DNA of 64,000 nucleotides, taken from Siphonodentalium dalli (Eukaryota; Mollusca; Scaphopoda; Gadilida; Siphonodentaliidae). The DNA is taken from the NCBI GenBank assembly GCA_032622095.1, contig CP136066.1:94447319-94511318 (forward strand). Direction: 5' to 3'. This document shows, in pieces, positions 1 to 12,041 of the stretch. A model generated the notes under the pieces. It was not told the origin of the DNA. It saw only the letters and a program-made list of their open reading frames with translations, and did no database searches. The first letter of the stretch is position 1, and each line of letters opens with the position of its first letter. Position numbers and translations under genes: made by a program.

Positions 1-798
1 ATGTGTTATCACCATACCAAAGCACAACCAATTCCGATGATCTATGCCCGAGTTACACGCTGAAAAGATCCCACAGAGACAAAATTCACAAATTCACAAA
101 CAAGGACGAATTCCGTAGTGTGTGGATATCCTTTCCCCCCAAGCTGTTTTAACACCATGCCAAAGGTCAACGACATCCGATAATTAAACTCCAAGTAACT
201 AGGTGATATGTTCGTATACGGACATACGGTCGCACTGACTGACGGACGGACGGAGCCCTCCACTATATATATATATATATGGCCGGAACCACCTTTGGGG
301 TCGGGGCATAATAACACTATTCCATTAAATACACTCAAATTAATGCATTAATTTCATATTTTCTGGAGGGATAAGGACCGACAACAAGTGGTTGGCATTG
401 GGTACAACGCCACCCCTCCCATTCTGGATAAAATCAGGCACACGAAATCGATGACAATAAAATAAGAATCGTCAGTCAAATGGAAATGGATCGGTATGCG
501 GTCAGCGCTGTCTTGCAATCTGACCAATATTGGATCGAATTGGAAATCTATCTGCCGAGAATGTCAAGCAAATAGTACGTATTTGTATTGGAAGACTGGT
601 CAGATGTATACGCCAACGATCCCGCTCTGACAGTTTGATTTCGGACAGAGAATTGATGGAAACAGATGGCGTCACCTATTCACATTTGGCGCTTAAACGG
701 GAATCTGTCCGTAAAATGAATGGACGGAACTGTTCAGTTGATCGCTGCGCTGTAATGGTCGGACCACACTCTGACAAATTTGCCTGTATGGTAATTTT
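1..798. other. no supportable gene
   Basis: Contains an (AT) run at 264-281 and unique-looking sequence. Frames at 42-338 (minus) and 530-988 (plus) are open for up to about 150 codons, but the latter runs through the palindrome at 799-901 and has no recognisable protein, so neither is called. Confidence 0.5.
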
Positions 799-901
799 CA
801 CAGGTCCCTGGCACAATAGACCCCAACCACCCAAAGACATATATATAAGACTTATATATATGTTTTTGAGTGGTTGGGTTCTATTGTGCCAGGGACCTGT
901 G
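799..901. mobile_element. hAT-like palindromic MITE with 8-bp TSD
   Basis: The arms at 799-847 and 853-901 are near-perfect inverted complements, beginning CACAGGTCCCTGG and ending with its complement. The 8-mer GTAATTTT lies directly outside both ends (791-798 and 902-909), which is a target-site duplication. An 8-bp TSD with a terminus containing CAGG is typical of hAT-superfamily elements. The whole unit is about 103 bp with no coding capacity, so it must have been moved in trans. The boundaries are seen directly; the superfamily is inferred from TSD length and terminus. Confidence 0.75.
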
Positions 902-1106
902 GTAATTTTACTAATACTTCGACCACAAAACCAAGGGCTTCCACTTGAACCACACCTATATATATTATGCATATCATCTATCATCTAACATGTACATAAT
1001 GCGACTCATATCATAAAGATATATATGATAAAGATATAATAATATCTTGTTAATTTGACAATAAAGATACTTTCCAGAGAAGATGAGGCTTATAATCAGA
1101 ATGATC

Positions 1107-1184
1107 GAGGTCCCAAGAAGGTGAATTTAGTTATGTTTGCCCTCTGTGCGGGTAGCGTCACTAAATTCACCTTTTGGGCACCTC
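1107..1184. repeat. short inverted repeat
   Basis: A 24-base arm at 1107-1130 (starting GAGGTCCCAAGAAGG) is matched in inverted orientation at 1161-1184, with a 30-base loop. I see no target duplication and no second copy in the window. It could be a small degraded MITE or a chance-retained hairpin. Confidence 0.4.
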
Positions 1185-1281
1185 ATTCCGCAAATTTCCG
1201 GCCAATATTTTCAAGCATGAACTTTACATAATGTTCTGAGTAGAGATGCACAATATCTATGTTGTAACTGGGATTAAAATG

Positions 1282-1590
1282 TTATAATGGTCCAAGGCTG
1301 TAGAATATAACGTGAGCGCTGATCGCGCTTTGACAGGAACAAGTTACACAATGCACTAACAGTTGGCACTTGTGTGCTCTGTAAAGAATGAATTGCTGCT
1401 GAATGCTTGTATGAACAGGTGGTTCATAAATTGTTGACTGCCGATTAATGTAATTACGTGCAGGAATGCACCAAGCATGCAGAGGTCCGGGATACATATC
1501 AAAGGCCGCGTCTGCTTTTGTTTCAGCAGATAGACACATCAGTCCAATCATGATGAAATTATCCAACTTAGCGAGAACATGACATAACAT
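1282..1590 (-). CDS. hypothetical small ORF, possibly secreted; unsupported
   Basis: This 102-codon frame opens with a true ATG. Residues about 10-22 (NFIMIGLMCLS) are hydrophobic and could be a signal peptide followed by a short charged stretch. The rest has five further cysteines, four of them clustered near residues 74-86 (HKC, HCVTCSC). I recognise no family and see no promoter, splice site or polyA signal that supports it. The neighbouring sequence is repeat-derived. It may be a lone exon or simply a chance open frame, and the second is more likely. Confidence 0.15.
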   Translation of the reverse strand: MLCHVLAKLDNFIMIGLMCLSAETKADAAFDMYPGPLHAWCIPARNYINRQSTIYEPPVHTSIQQQFILYRAHKCQLLVHCVTCSCQSAISAHVIFYSLGPL

Positions 1591-2790
1591 AAGAACACAT
1601 ATTCGCGAACAACAGCGGAATAATTAAGAATTTTTTGGGGAAGGTAAACCATTCCCATGGCACGGACTATCACCCTTGAAAATTAGGAGAAATTCCTCAA
1701 CGTCAACAACTCGCAACAACTGTATCGTCTGCTTTCGGCTGATAGGAACTCTATGCAGGTTGGTGCCGAAGGAGATGTTGCTTGGCTTCTCGTGAGAAAC
1801 AATCAGCCGAATTCGATCCCTGGATCTACAGAACCGTGTTCGTTTTCTTCCAGGTCTGAAGAAAATCCTTGATACGGTGCAACACCCTGTACAACGGAAT
1901 TGGTTCCTAAGGGGAACATTGAAAATAAACAGACGAAATCGATGATAATAATATTAAATTAAATTAAATTAAAATATTAAATAAAAAAAAATAAAAAAAA
2001 ATAAAAATATCTATTATATATTTTGGAAGATCTGTCTGTCTGTGTGTGTGTTCGCGATGAACTCGAAAACGGCCGACCCGATTTCGATGAAACTTCGTAT
2101 GTGAGGGTACTATCGGTCGGGAAGTGGCATAGGCATATTAATTTTCAGATCCGAGGTCAACTTTTCACGTGCCGAGGTCAAATCTGTTTTTACGCTGTGT
2201 TACGGGACTTTCATTTGAGTTCGGTGCTTACAAATCGATTCGAAACAGCGCGAATAATAAAATGACACTGTGAGAATCTTTCGTGTTTCCTCTTTCCAAC
2301 GATATATAATGCGTATGTATCCGTTTTAGTTATCTGCCTCAATTATCAAGAAGAAGTGGTACTATCTTCCATCAGGATAAAAACAATGCGTAACTTCTAT
2401 GACGTCGTTAGAGGTCATAACGTTAGATCACGTTAACGCTTAACCGGCCGATGCATTTGACTGTTTCAGACGTCTTGGCGATATCTCGGGCACCGATGGT
2501 AATTTATCTTTACGTTGAAACTTGATAATTAATGAGCGTGTGTATATGAGGCGCGTTTATATACTTGAGTGGAAATCAAATCGGGTTAAACTGGCGGATT
2601 TTTACGGACGAAATTTGATGCATAGGGTATCTCGGTATCCGTTGGGCCGATTTCCCGGTATCCACTGGGCCGATTTCCACCATTTTTGGGGTGTTGGTGT
2701 CTGACCCCACCTGGCCTTGACCTTCAAAATGGTCAATTCAAGGTCAAAGCCCGGACGAAGTCGGGTCACCTTCTAGTATATATATATAGA
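1591..2790. other. no supportable gene
   Basis: 1940-2020 is an A/T-only low-complexity tract (TTAAAT and AAAAAT runs). 2023-2770 is moderately GC-rich and has CGATTTCGATGAAACTTCGT and GGTCAAGGTCA-like words, perhaps an old repeat. A nearby GGTATC-GTTGGGCCGATTTCC duplication occurs at 2634-2676. Confidence 0.5.
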
Positions 2791-2946
2791 GGATATCCAC
2801 ACTTTTCAGTGGATATGGGTTATATCTCATGAGTTATGACAAAACATTGAATTTCCACGAGTGGCTTTAGCCACGAGTGGAAATTCAAATGTTTTGTCAT
2901 CACGAATGAGATTTAACCCATATCTACTGAAAAAGTGTGGATATTC
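2791..2946. mobile_element. foldback element, ~156 bp palindrome
   Basis: The sequence is a nearly complete palindrome centred near 2869 (GTGGCTTTAGCCAC), with arms of about 75 bases that begin GGATATCCACAC and end with the complement. A few substitutions separate the arms. The flanks are TA-rich, so no clear target duplication can be read. There is only one copy in the window and no coding content. Confidence 0.65.
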
Positions 2947-3878
2947 TGTTTATTATATACTTTAGTTACTTGCCTATGGCCCCCCAATGAATGTCAATAC
3001 ATCATAAATTTCAAGCTGATATAACTCACTAGTGGGATATCACTATACAGTGGGATATCACTTATATCTCACTGCTAAAACCTTATAATTCATGGGCAAG
3101 TATATAATAAATATATATATCCATACATATGTATAAAATAAATTACAAATCCGGTGCGCAGAAGGTGTCGAGTACTAATATAAACTTAATTTAATAGTGT
3201 ATCAGAGTTATTGTATATCAGCAGACCAGGCAAACCATGCATGCGAACAGTATGAAACATATGAAAATTGGCGAGTTATTGTCAGAGTATATATAAGGTC
3301 TGTATAGGTGGGTATTTCGGTTATTTATAAACATAATAATTCTGCTCATTCCAGTATAACGGGAAATGTGGAATACGTGAAAAGTGGCGTTCAATAAAGT
3401 ACACGAGTTCGTTGATATCACACCACACTGACCCATTAACACACATCAGGATATGATTAGCCATGCAGGGCCCTTGAATAGCCCAGTTGTGAGGCCTCAG
3501 CATGATAGTTGAATCTCATTGACATCTTCGCTGCCATGGCAACCTTCACAATTTCCGGTATTCTCACATTATTTGACTTCCCGGGTAATATATAGGGTAT
3601 TTTTTATTCCCGCGATGATAAATTGGACTGGAATCCTTGAATTACAAATCTGGATCACGGGCGGTCAGTATGTCATAAAAAATATGGCACGTTTGTCTTG
3701 AAAATAGTTTAAACAGTATTTTCGTTATTCCATGAAAAATGTCAGTATGTGAAATACATCAGATGAATACAATAATTGCCATGGAACGGATTCTACATAA
3801 AATATTGTTCTTATGCTATAGTTGTTTCCGAAACCACTATGTAACATCCCACCCAGCGAGAGTGTGATATATGTGTAC

Positions 3879-4852
3879 TTAACGGTACTAAATCCGATCA
3901 AACAACAACAACAACAACAACAACAACATTTCTTCAAAATACGCTTTTTTTATTATCAGAATCGATTAATTACAACAAAATAATGCTAACCACTGTCATT
4001 AATGCATGGTATCAAATTTCCCAAAACGTGTTATTTATCAACATTTTGTTCAACGGAATATGGCCGTATTATCACTTGAGTATTCACGAAATTTGGCTAT
4101 ATTACCACTTGTTGAAGACTTATCCATATTTATCGCAATTTAGACCGAGACTATCCTTTTGGCGGCGTGTTTCTGGGCCACAAACAATTGAAATAACAAA
4201 CTTCAAAAATCGATATCTGATCACTCTGAGCTTTGATGGGTACATTCCTCGACTCGAATCAAATACCGACCAGAAGCGTTCGATGCCAAAATGCGACGTA
4301 TATGTTTCAAGTAGACTTGTAAATAGCAGCTAATATAGTTGTCCCTGTGGGGGGGGGGGGGGGGGGTTAAGAAATCACCGGTGTCCGTACGTCCAACCGT
4401 CCGCGTGTGCGTCCATGCTTCAGCCCATGGAGATGATTTCCGGATGATAAATTTATTCTATTTATCAGATTGTTTAAAATTGTGTGTGGATTACCCATAC
4501 GAAAATACATGTGCATGAAGTTCGAATTTAGGTTCGGTCAGCCCATTTTTACCGGAGTTATCAGGCTGGAGCGGTCTCGGACAAATTTGCGGATGAAGAT
4601 GGATAACTCTAAAATCAAGTGGTAATACGGCCAAATTTCGTGATACTCAAAGTGATAGTACGGCAATATTTCATTGAACATAATGTTGATAAATAACATG
4701 TTTTGGGAAATTTTATACCACAGTTGACAGTGGTTTGCATTATTTTGTTGCATTTAATCGATACCTGATAACTAAAGCATATTTTGAAGAAATGTTGTTT
4801 TTGTTGTATCTTGATGATATGGGGACCGTCTGATCGGATTGAGTACCTTTAA
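3879..4852. mobile_element. family A repeats in head-to-head inverted pair
   Basis: A minus-oriented copy of family A (3879-4335) faces a plus-oriented partial copy (4540-4852). The unit is bounded by TTAACGGTAC on the left and GTACCTTTAA on the right. Landmarks shared with the other copies at 35.7, 37.4, 39.6, 58.2 and 58.9 kb include the GATTCGAGTCGAGGA segment, GATGAAGATGGATAACTC, GTTGATAAATAACA and the TTGTTG/CAACAA run. The spacer carries an 18-base poly-G tract (from 4349) at the place where the 37.4 kb copy also has poly-G. There is no coding capacity; the several short open frames here belong to the repeat. Confidence 0.7.
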
Positions 4853-5133
4853 ATACGGGAGGGGAGATATAGAGTGCGTTTGGAGATTGAACACATCTTT
4901 CTCAATTCTTCTTCAAATATTCCACGTTTATATGTTTGCTGTTTAATCGTGTGTGCAAGATTAACGCCGAGGAACAATACATAAGCGAAAACTTTTTCGG
5001 TATTATCGATAGAAGAAAATAATGGCATCCCCCCCCCCCGTGTCCGAATATATATTTCGCAGACACTGTTCTCATAACGACACGGGACCTGAGCTCCATT
5101 CTCTCGATATGGCTCTATATGACTGAATATCCG

Positions 5134-6903
5134 CGGTCAGATGCTCGTAGCCCGTTTATATATAACCATGGGTATATGCCAGATATAACCGAACAAACAC
5201 AAAACTACCGTTCTTTTGACCGTGTATTTATCCACGGTGTGTGTGCCTGTGGTTGTCCGTAACCTGGTGCCCGGTGTTATTGCTTTATAAAGGTAATAAT
5301 GTTCGACTGCATGGTGTTGTTAGATTGGTAATAGAGATTAGCGGTTTCTATGTCTTGTCTTGTCATATTTACTGTTTGAACTTTGTCTGAACTTAGACGC
5401 ACTTTTTATACTAGTATTTGCGGAGCGCAGGGAAATCGCACGTCGAGTTGGTTTAAGGGTTTTTAGAAAAAGTATTCATATGATATGGAGAGGTCAACAG
5501 AACGATACCATATATATACAATATGCGACTGCATCCAATTTGGGTTTATTAGGATGTCTTCTCCTTTAAAATATTTATATGATTTCAAACAGGGGTGGCC
5601 CCAGGATATCCCCGACGCAGGGGCTATAAGATTCCCCGACAGGGGGTCCGGCTTTAGCTACCGGGTGACCATTGCAGATCTCGCCGAAGTGGTGGCTATC
5701 TCTCCCCGACATGAGTGGGGATGTAGCACCTTGACCCCTCCCACCCAACATAATTTAGTATCGATGATTTCTCGTCTTCAGTGAATGCAAGACCGCGCTC
5801 TTAGCATGGGGTGCCATGCAGGGACGTCCCGACAGTGGTGGTTATGCTGGGGTCTTACCCCCAAACTGTAGTCAAACATATATAATGCAACAATAGTTGG
5901 AAAATTCACACCAAAATTAGGTTGAAATTGTTCTCGTGGTTTGATTTTCCAACAATTTCTTAGTGACTGATTTGTTGTTTTTAGACCAACATTTGCATAT
6001 TTCCCTTTCTTTTGCCAAAATTTGGACTGAAATGGCCATCAGTTGGCAATTTTCAAACCTAAGGGTGAGTGTCAGGTTAAAAATTTCCCCGAATTTGAAA
6101 GCTTGAGGCCAGCCTAGATGCTAGGATTGTCAAATTTTCATGTTCATATTTACAACATGTTCTCACATCGGGCCTAACCATCGGCCGATCCGTGTGTTCT
6201 GTGCCCTTGCCAGTAATTACTTGCTAATTAATTTAAGACAAAATAGATCGGGGTGTAAATTTGTCTGGCATTATACCACTAGATGTTAGGATTTTTTAAT
6301 CTCATACTGGGCCGAACCATCCTTTTCATCCCCTTCATGGCCAGTGGCCACAAGACTACTGGTCAATTTAGAATAGGCTACTATGATACTATCTATAGTA
6401 GACTGTGATGGAACATTTGGGAAAAATCAAAGCACCGGGGGTGTGTGCAAATTGAATTACGCAAAACTTGTGAGTTTGATGTGGTTCAATGGGGTGGGCT
6501 GCAGTTGGAAATTCCAAGGTGGAGACCACCCCAACGAAAACCATCTAGCCAAGTCCCGAGTGCCAAATATGCCAGACTCAACCAGGGGTGCCCCTCGCGA
6601 CTTAGTTTCTGCTTTCGTCATAGACCTATTTGTTTTCTATCCGAGAATACACTGCACCAGCGGCAATTTTGTTTACCATACTCTGAATGAAAACGCTTCC
6701 GTGGCGATCACACGGTAACGTCGTGCTGCAAGTAAGACGACAATTGTGTTGTATAAATGACACGGAAGACCTATTGTAAAAAAAACGCAATATCAAAATA
6801 CACAGGGCAAGGCTTAGCGATCAAAAATGTGGAGTGTGTTTTCATTGTGTATTTCTCGCATATACCCATGGTTATATATAAACGGGCTACGAGCATCTGA
6901 CCG
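5134..6903. repeat. 46-bp perfect inverted repeats 1.7 kb apart
   Basis: Positions 5134-5179 (CGGTCAGATGCTCGTAGCCC and onward) recur exactly inverted at 6858-6903. They enclose 1.68 kb of non-repetitive-looking DNA with GC-richer patches at 5600-5780 and 6480-6620. This may be a transposon with short terminal repeats, but the homology stops abruptly on both sides and no target duplication is visible. The interior includes a 165-bp diverged direct duplication (near 6115 and 6280, sharing CTAGATG-TAGGATT). Confidence 0.5.
6383..6718 (+). CDS. hypothetical ORF, 111 codons; unsupported
   Basis: This is an ATG-initiated frame with mixed composition and four cysteines, inside the 5134-6903 inverted-repeat pair. 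I do not recognise the protein. No start context, splice signal or neighbouring exon supports it. It is listed because it is one of the few frames over 100 codons here that is ATG-started and not in a simple repeat. It could be a remnant of whatever the inverted repeats once flanked, or chance. Confidence 0.12.
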   Translation: MILSIVDCDGTFGKNQSTGGVCKLNYAKLVSLMWFNGVGCSWKFQGGDHPNENHLAKSRVPNMPDSTRGAPRDLVSAFVIDLFVFYPRIHCTSGNFVYHTLNENASVAITR

Positions 6904-7225
6904 TAAGTCTGCTTGATGACGTAAAGAAATAATAGAATTACTTTGAAATTTTGATCAATACGCCCCATTTTGTTATAACATTCGGCAGCGGAGAAAAAAT
7001 GCACACCGGGTATAGCTATACTGAGAACGGGATGCGGCACCGAACCGCATTCAAGTGATTGTACAGCTTGTAATAGTGTTCGATTGAAGATAAAAGGTGC
7101 CTAGCTATTTTTCGAAAACAACACCGAGAACGCTCATAAGGCTATTGGTAGGTAGATCTCTGGACTTCCCCGGTCGCCTTTGTATATATGCACGTTTGGA
7201 AAAAATATAATAAGCTATGTAATAA

Positions 7226-8754
7226 GGGTACGTTCATACGCTGGCAATATTGCACCGCAAACTGCAAAAATGCCAGCTGAAAAATTGCCAAAACGGATTA
7301 ATTTCTGCCTGTTGTCAACAAATCAGCGTTAGTAGTGATAATCTGCGACAGCGCTTTTTTGCTTGATTGCTGATGTCGCTGAGCTGTTTACGACACAGAC
7401 TTTCACGGCGTGTGTTTGGTATTCTTATGCCAGTCAAAATAATGTCTCTTGATATATCGGAATATGAGATCGCCACGGCCAGCTCCATCGAATTGATGCT
7501 GCTGATATATAAGTACCATAAACGTCACATAGAGAGGTGATGGTGCGTGCACCCTTGGCTCTCGAGAAATTCCATTGGTACCTATCCGCCGTGTATTGGT
7601 ATTTTTCGACTGGTACCACAAGCTTTCAAACTGTCGGTGGAAAATTTCTAACCTAACATTCATGACTGGCAATTCACTCCAAATATTAAAACTGCATGCC
7701 TGCAACGTCCCCCTTGTAACATACATTCATTATTTAATCTGAATCTGTATTATCAAACGTTCCAACTATTGTAAATTCCCATCGTAACACCCCCTCTATG
7801 GCTGATAATTCTCAACTGATTGATACATTTCAGTCCAAAAAAAAACCCTTTCGGTCTAAAAACAACAAATATTATACTCAATACTGTTTGGTATATCAAA
7901 TTATAAGCACAAAATTCTAACTATTTTGGTCGGAAATTTCCAACTAATTATGTGTCAGGCATGAAATGTCCATCTGATGTGACACACATCCCTGGTGGTA
8001 AAGTATTGCTTTGATTGAAATAGGTTTATGACAATACTTGAGAATGTTCATTAATATTAACTAACTGAGCTATCCGGCGTTGTCCAGGCGAGTTAGAATG
8101 TATTTGTATATGCTTTATGTCAGTATTAAATTTACATAATAATAGTCTATACATGTATACCTAATAATCGACTAGACGATGTTGACACGGGTACCAACCC
8201 CGACATGGGCGAAAATCGGGACCTCACAATGTGCCATTCCGATCGATACGTGGCAATTTCGATAATAATTGAGAAATTGTGTAAGCGCATTGAATTAAAC
8301 ACATTTGAGACAACGAATATACTCATATCGAGTCCGTGCCTCCATAAATTATTATATACGTTTGGTGAAGTTGGCGTCACTGTGTCCATTTTGCTAGCCC
8401 CCTTCCCCTAGCTCCCACATTTCTGACATGAGAAGTACCACTTTCGGGACTCTTTGTACCACGTCATGAGATTCCTAGCGTAAAACGGAGAAGCATATAC
8501 ATTAAGTGTGTATATGACAAACGTTGAGAACAAATCGTTCGATAAATGGCCCTCCCCGATAAACAATTCGTATCAAGGAAAACAGCAAGGAAACAAGCAA
8601 TTATTGTTAGTGGCCTCTTTGTGTGGTCACCGATAAAGGGGTACACGTCGTTGTCAGCCAGCCACGACGGAGTACGGGCTGGAAAACTAAACGACCATCG
8701 GGCATGGCATTTTTGCAGTTTGCAGTACAATTTTGCCAGCGTATGAACGCACCC
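7226..8754 (+). mobile_element. degenerate PIF/Harbinger-like transposon
   Basis: The terminal inverted repeats are 7226-7274 and 8705-8754, starting GGGTACGTTCATACGC and ending in the complement of GGGTGCGTTCATACGC. The bases just outside are TAA (7223-7225) and CAA (8755-8757), one mismatch from the 3-bp TWA duplication of PIF/Harbinger elements. The interior holds a recognisable transposase N-terminal fragment at 7442-7651. No intact DDE region or Myb-like second gene is readable, so the copy is dead. Much of 7730-8500 is AT-rich and unassigned. Confidence 0.65.
7442..7651 (+). pseudogene. PIF/Harbinger transposase N-terminal fragment
   Basis: Reading from ATG 7442 gives 32 codons with the pattern ASSIELMLLIYKYHKRH, then a TGA (7538-7540), then WCVHPWLSRN and 25 more codons to a TAA at 7649. 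W-V-H-P-W-L-S-R just after a basic run is a hallmark of the region upstream of the DDE domain in PIF/Harbinger transposases (DDE_Tnp_4 family). The following FRLVPQAFKLSVENF fits the usual 'FRM...F..L' helix. The stop probably replaced a codon in the basic run. The frame is too short and broken to work. The match is from memory of the family and was not searched. Confidence 0.6.
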
Positions 8755-11318
8755 CAAATGTCCACCCGTCCAGCCACAACAATACAAACTAGCGCTAACG
8801 TTATTGGTAGAAACAAAATTGTTGTCGATACTGGTGTTCTTCGTCGTCTTATTGTCATCCCCATTTCAATTAAATTTTAAATTTATTAATATTATGATCA
8901 TAGGTATGACAGAAACATATTGCAATCAGTGGCATATAAATGCAAGTGAAGCATACTCTGAAAATCTTGTTGATTAAAATGTCTACTCAACAAGTTGAGT
9001 GATAATGTGCTGAGCGAAATGTATTCAGCGGTCGTGTGACGAGTCAGGATATCTGTTTCGGATTTAATCAACACGGTAATTAAAACGGTCTAAGAACAAC
9101 AACTCAATTTACAACATCTTTAACGGTAGTCATTTCGAGATGCTTAATCTATGTTACCCCATCAATTTTGGATATAGAACTGCAACATTAAGATGGGAGG
9201 AGATGGCCGATACGTATATCAGAACTTCATAAGTTCATGACCTCATTAAAGAGTACATTTCGAAGACGAGGTTCTAATTTCATGGACACCACAGACAATC
9301 CAGAGATGAACCAAATCACAGAATAATTTCAAATCTTTCAACAAACCATTAAAGGCCCCACTTAAAATTTGAACCCAATATAATTTAAAATTAAAAAAAT
9401 ATATATATGCCATAATTTATTATACACCATTTGAAAGAGGAATCTCCAAAAGATTGCATTATTAACTTATCTTAAAATATAGAGTTATTTCCCTTCCATT
9501 TCAACTACATTATTAGTTTGTATTATGTTGCATTCTGGGAGCCAGAACGGTGGAAATCTTTCTATGATTTCAGCTATTTTCTATTTCTCTATGGGCATCT
9601 TCTGATACACAGACGTTTCAAATGGTGATAAATTATAGTATTTTAATAATATTTTATGGCATAGATTGTTATTAAAACCGTATATCAAGGCATTATAAAA
9701 AAAATAATCGCTGACTCGAACATTGAATGGGCCTTTAATGTCGGATACTATATCATGAATCTCATTAATTTCCCGATATTTCCAATTCGGTCGCTGATTA
9801 GGATATATTATCCAATTCAGTTTCGAGAATACTTCCAACAAATGTTCCCAGCCAACGTACAGTAATGCCCTAAGTAATCGACTCCTTAACCACAGCAGAA
9901 TTATGGGTAACTTTTCAGGATTTAGTCAGAAAAATGGCTTGTTACCATTCATCGGAAAGCTTACTAAATCCTGAAAAGTTACCCATAATTCTGCTGTGGT
10001 TAAGGAGTCGATTACTTAGGGCATTAGTGTATCTCGTGCAACTTTTCTTGACAATATGAAAACTGATTGCTCACCGTTAGGTACAATTTTCAGTCAACGT
10101 TTATCAAGATTTATACAACTTTTGTGAATAGTCATTCGGTTCTTGATCGATTTTGCGTTCAACGTTGAGTAGAAAGTTTACTCAACTCGTTCAGTAGAAC
10201 TATAGTTTACTCAACAAATTAGTTAAGGTTGCTTTGAGCTACATGCATAATTACACCGGCGTTGAGTAATTGTTGAGTAAATTTTAATCAACGAGATTTT
10301 CAGTGTGGATGCGCCGGAATCAGGGGCCTGGACCGTTGGCGCTCGGGAATCATATACACCATGCAGGTTAATTCATTAGTAAATTCAGCTAATGGAGAGA
10401 CGGGCAGTGTATTTTGTCCAGGAAATTAGCGGTATCTATTTAATGAGATCCCGCACGGGGAGTCCAGAGGTTGTGTTTACCGAGTGTCGGGCTTGTATTG
10501 GATTCCATCGGGGAATGTTGATACAGACCTTATACTAAACATGGGTGTAGAAATCTAACGAAAATCAACAGGGAAGCTTCGCGATCACAGTCGAGTCCAT
10601 CACGAAGAAACAAGTGTAATTTTCGGAATTGGAATCTGAAACGGATCAGAGTAATTAAACGTATCGGGAGGGGAGACCACTCCGTGCTTAATATCGCGAT
10701 GCTCGTACAAATTTGTTCACGAGCAACGGGAATGGTATATATTCTGAGATGTAATTCTTAGCGAACACTTCCTCTCTGGGTAATACGAGGAAAAATTAGA
10801 TAATTATTGCTGAGTAGTAATTCAGCGATAATCGTTGATCGTGATTTATTTTCGTGGTGCTGCTGGCGTGACCTGTTGCACTCTCACACAGAAATTCACA
10901 GTTCATCACAGCTGGAAACAATAAATACTTTCAACTGCGTTGCAGACCGTTCCAGGTAATATCTGGAACATATTCGAGCTCAAATAACATTTAAAATGAA
11001 GGTCAGGGTTGACTGACAAGTAAAACGTAAATGGATTTATAAAAGCATATGTCATAAGAATAAATGTTTGGAGCCTTAGAAATTCATACTGTCCGAAGTA
11101 ACGCGCTGTCCAAAGTCACCCCATTTTACGGTACAGCAAAGTTACTTGAACATTATATTATGCATTGTATTCTCGTAATAAACTCTTCAAGAGTCGACCA
11201 GCGATTTTTCACACTAAAATATCGAAAGCAAGTATGCTGTCATAAAATTTACATATACTGCAACAATGAGACATCCGCGAAGATATATCAGCGAATACAT
11301 ACATCCTGCAAAAGTCTA
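8755..11318. other. mostly unassigned AT-rich sequence
   Basis: Apart from MITE B (9860-10029) I see no gene. Several TTGAGTAA-A/CTCAAC words (8985-9000, 10160-10290) suggest an old element with ends like CTCAACAAGTTGAGTG, but its borders cannot be drawn. Confidence 0.4.
9860..10029. mobile_element. palindromic MITE family B, copy 1
   Basis: The arms of about 65 bases are almost perfect, from TAATGCCCTAAGTAATCG to its complement at 10026, around a ~38-base loop. A second copy lies at 34846-35016. The arms are extremely well conserved, which suggests recent spread or gene conversion between arms. No coding content. Confidence 0.75.
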
Positions 11319-11849
11319 ACCGGTACAGGGGGGGGGGGGGTGGAAAAAATAATTCCGGCACGTATGCCGGGGTGGGTGGGTGGTCAAAGCCACCAACAAG
11401 CAGTTTTTTAGTGTTTTGGCAATGAGGTGGGCTTCAAAACCACTTTGAATGAGAGAAATAATGTAATTCTAACTGTAAATTGACTGCAGGCAGTTATCGT
11501 GTTGTATTTTGTTGCAAATTTTGAAATCCAAGATGGCCGCTAGCAGTCATGTTTTTTTGGCCGAATGACCTCAAAATGACTCATTCCTATTTACATGTCC
11601 ATGTTAACATCCATGATAAATAATATGCACAGAAATTCATATACAGCTGTTTACAGTGAATTTCCCCCCGAAAATCTCTATTTTAGTGTTAAAAGGGGGG
11701 TGGGTGTCAAAAAAATGGTCGGAAAAAACTGCCGAAAACGGAAAATAATTTGGCGGTGGGGGTGGGTGGGTACAAAAAATGATCGTAAGGGAACAAATGC
11801 CATACGTGCCTGAATTTTTTTTCCGACCCCCCCCCCCCCCTGACCGGTA
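11319..11849. mobile_element. TIR element with poly-G ends (family K)
   Basis: The left end reads ACCGGTACAGGGGG followed by a long G run and GGAAAAAAT. The right end is its complement (AAAAAAATTCCGACCCCCC... TGACCGGT). The match continues for about 45 bases, including GGCACGTATG near 11357 and its complement near 11799. The interior carries GGGTGGGTGGGT-type tracts. Related pieces are at about 22330-22400, 23836-24050 and 63918-63980. No coding capacity. The G runs are guanine-quadruplex prone. Confidence 0.6.
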
Positions 11850-12041
11850 TGGAAATTGCTAGTTCCTTTTAAATAACATTTCTATGGGTTACAGTCATTT
11901 CGTATCCTGGTTCACTACGCGATTTCTATATATCGAGTCAACACGTACCATGTCGCCGATGTTATTGCAAAGTGTTCATTGACATAGTCAACTCGTGTAG
12001 TAATGTCATATACACAGTCATTTCACTGACTTTGATATACT

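Noticed and set aside
3725-3937. Frame with a poly-Cys start
   Set aside because: The cysteines come from the (CAA)n run that is a normal part of family A.
8607-8864. Minus-strand ATG frame with a basic start and a hydrophobic stretch, resembling a secreted protein
   Set aside because: Its C-terminal part translates the terminal inverted repeat of the Harbinger-like element (8705-8754), so the open frame crosses an element border. Three other frames are open in the same place.
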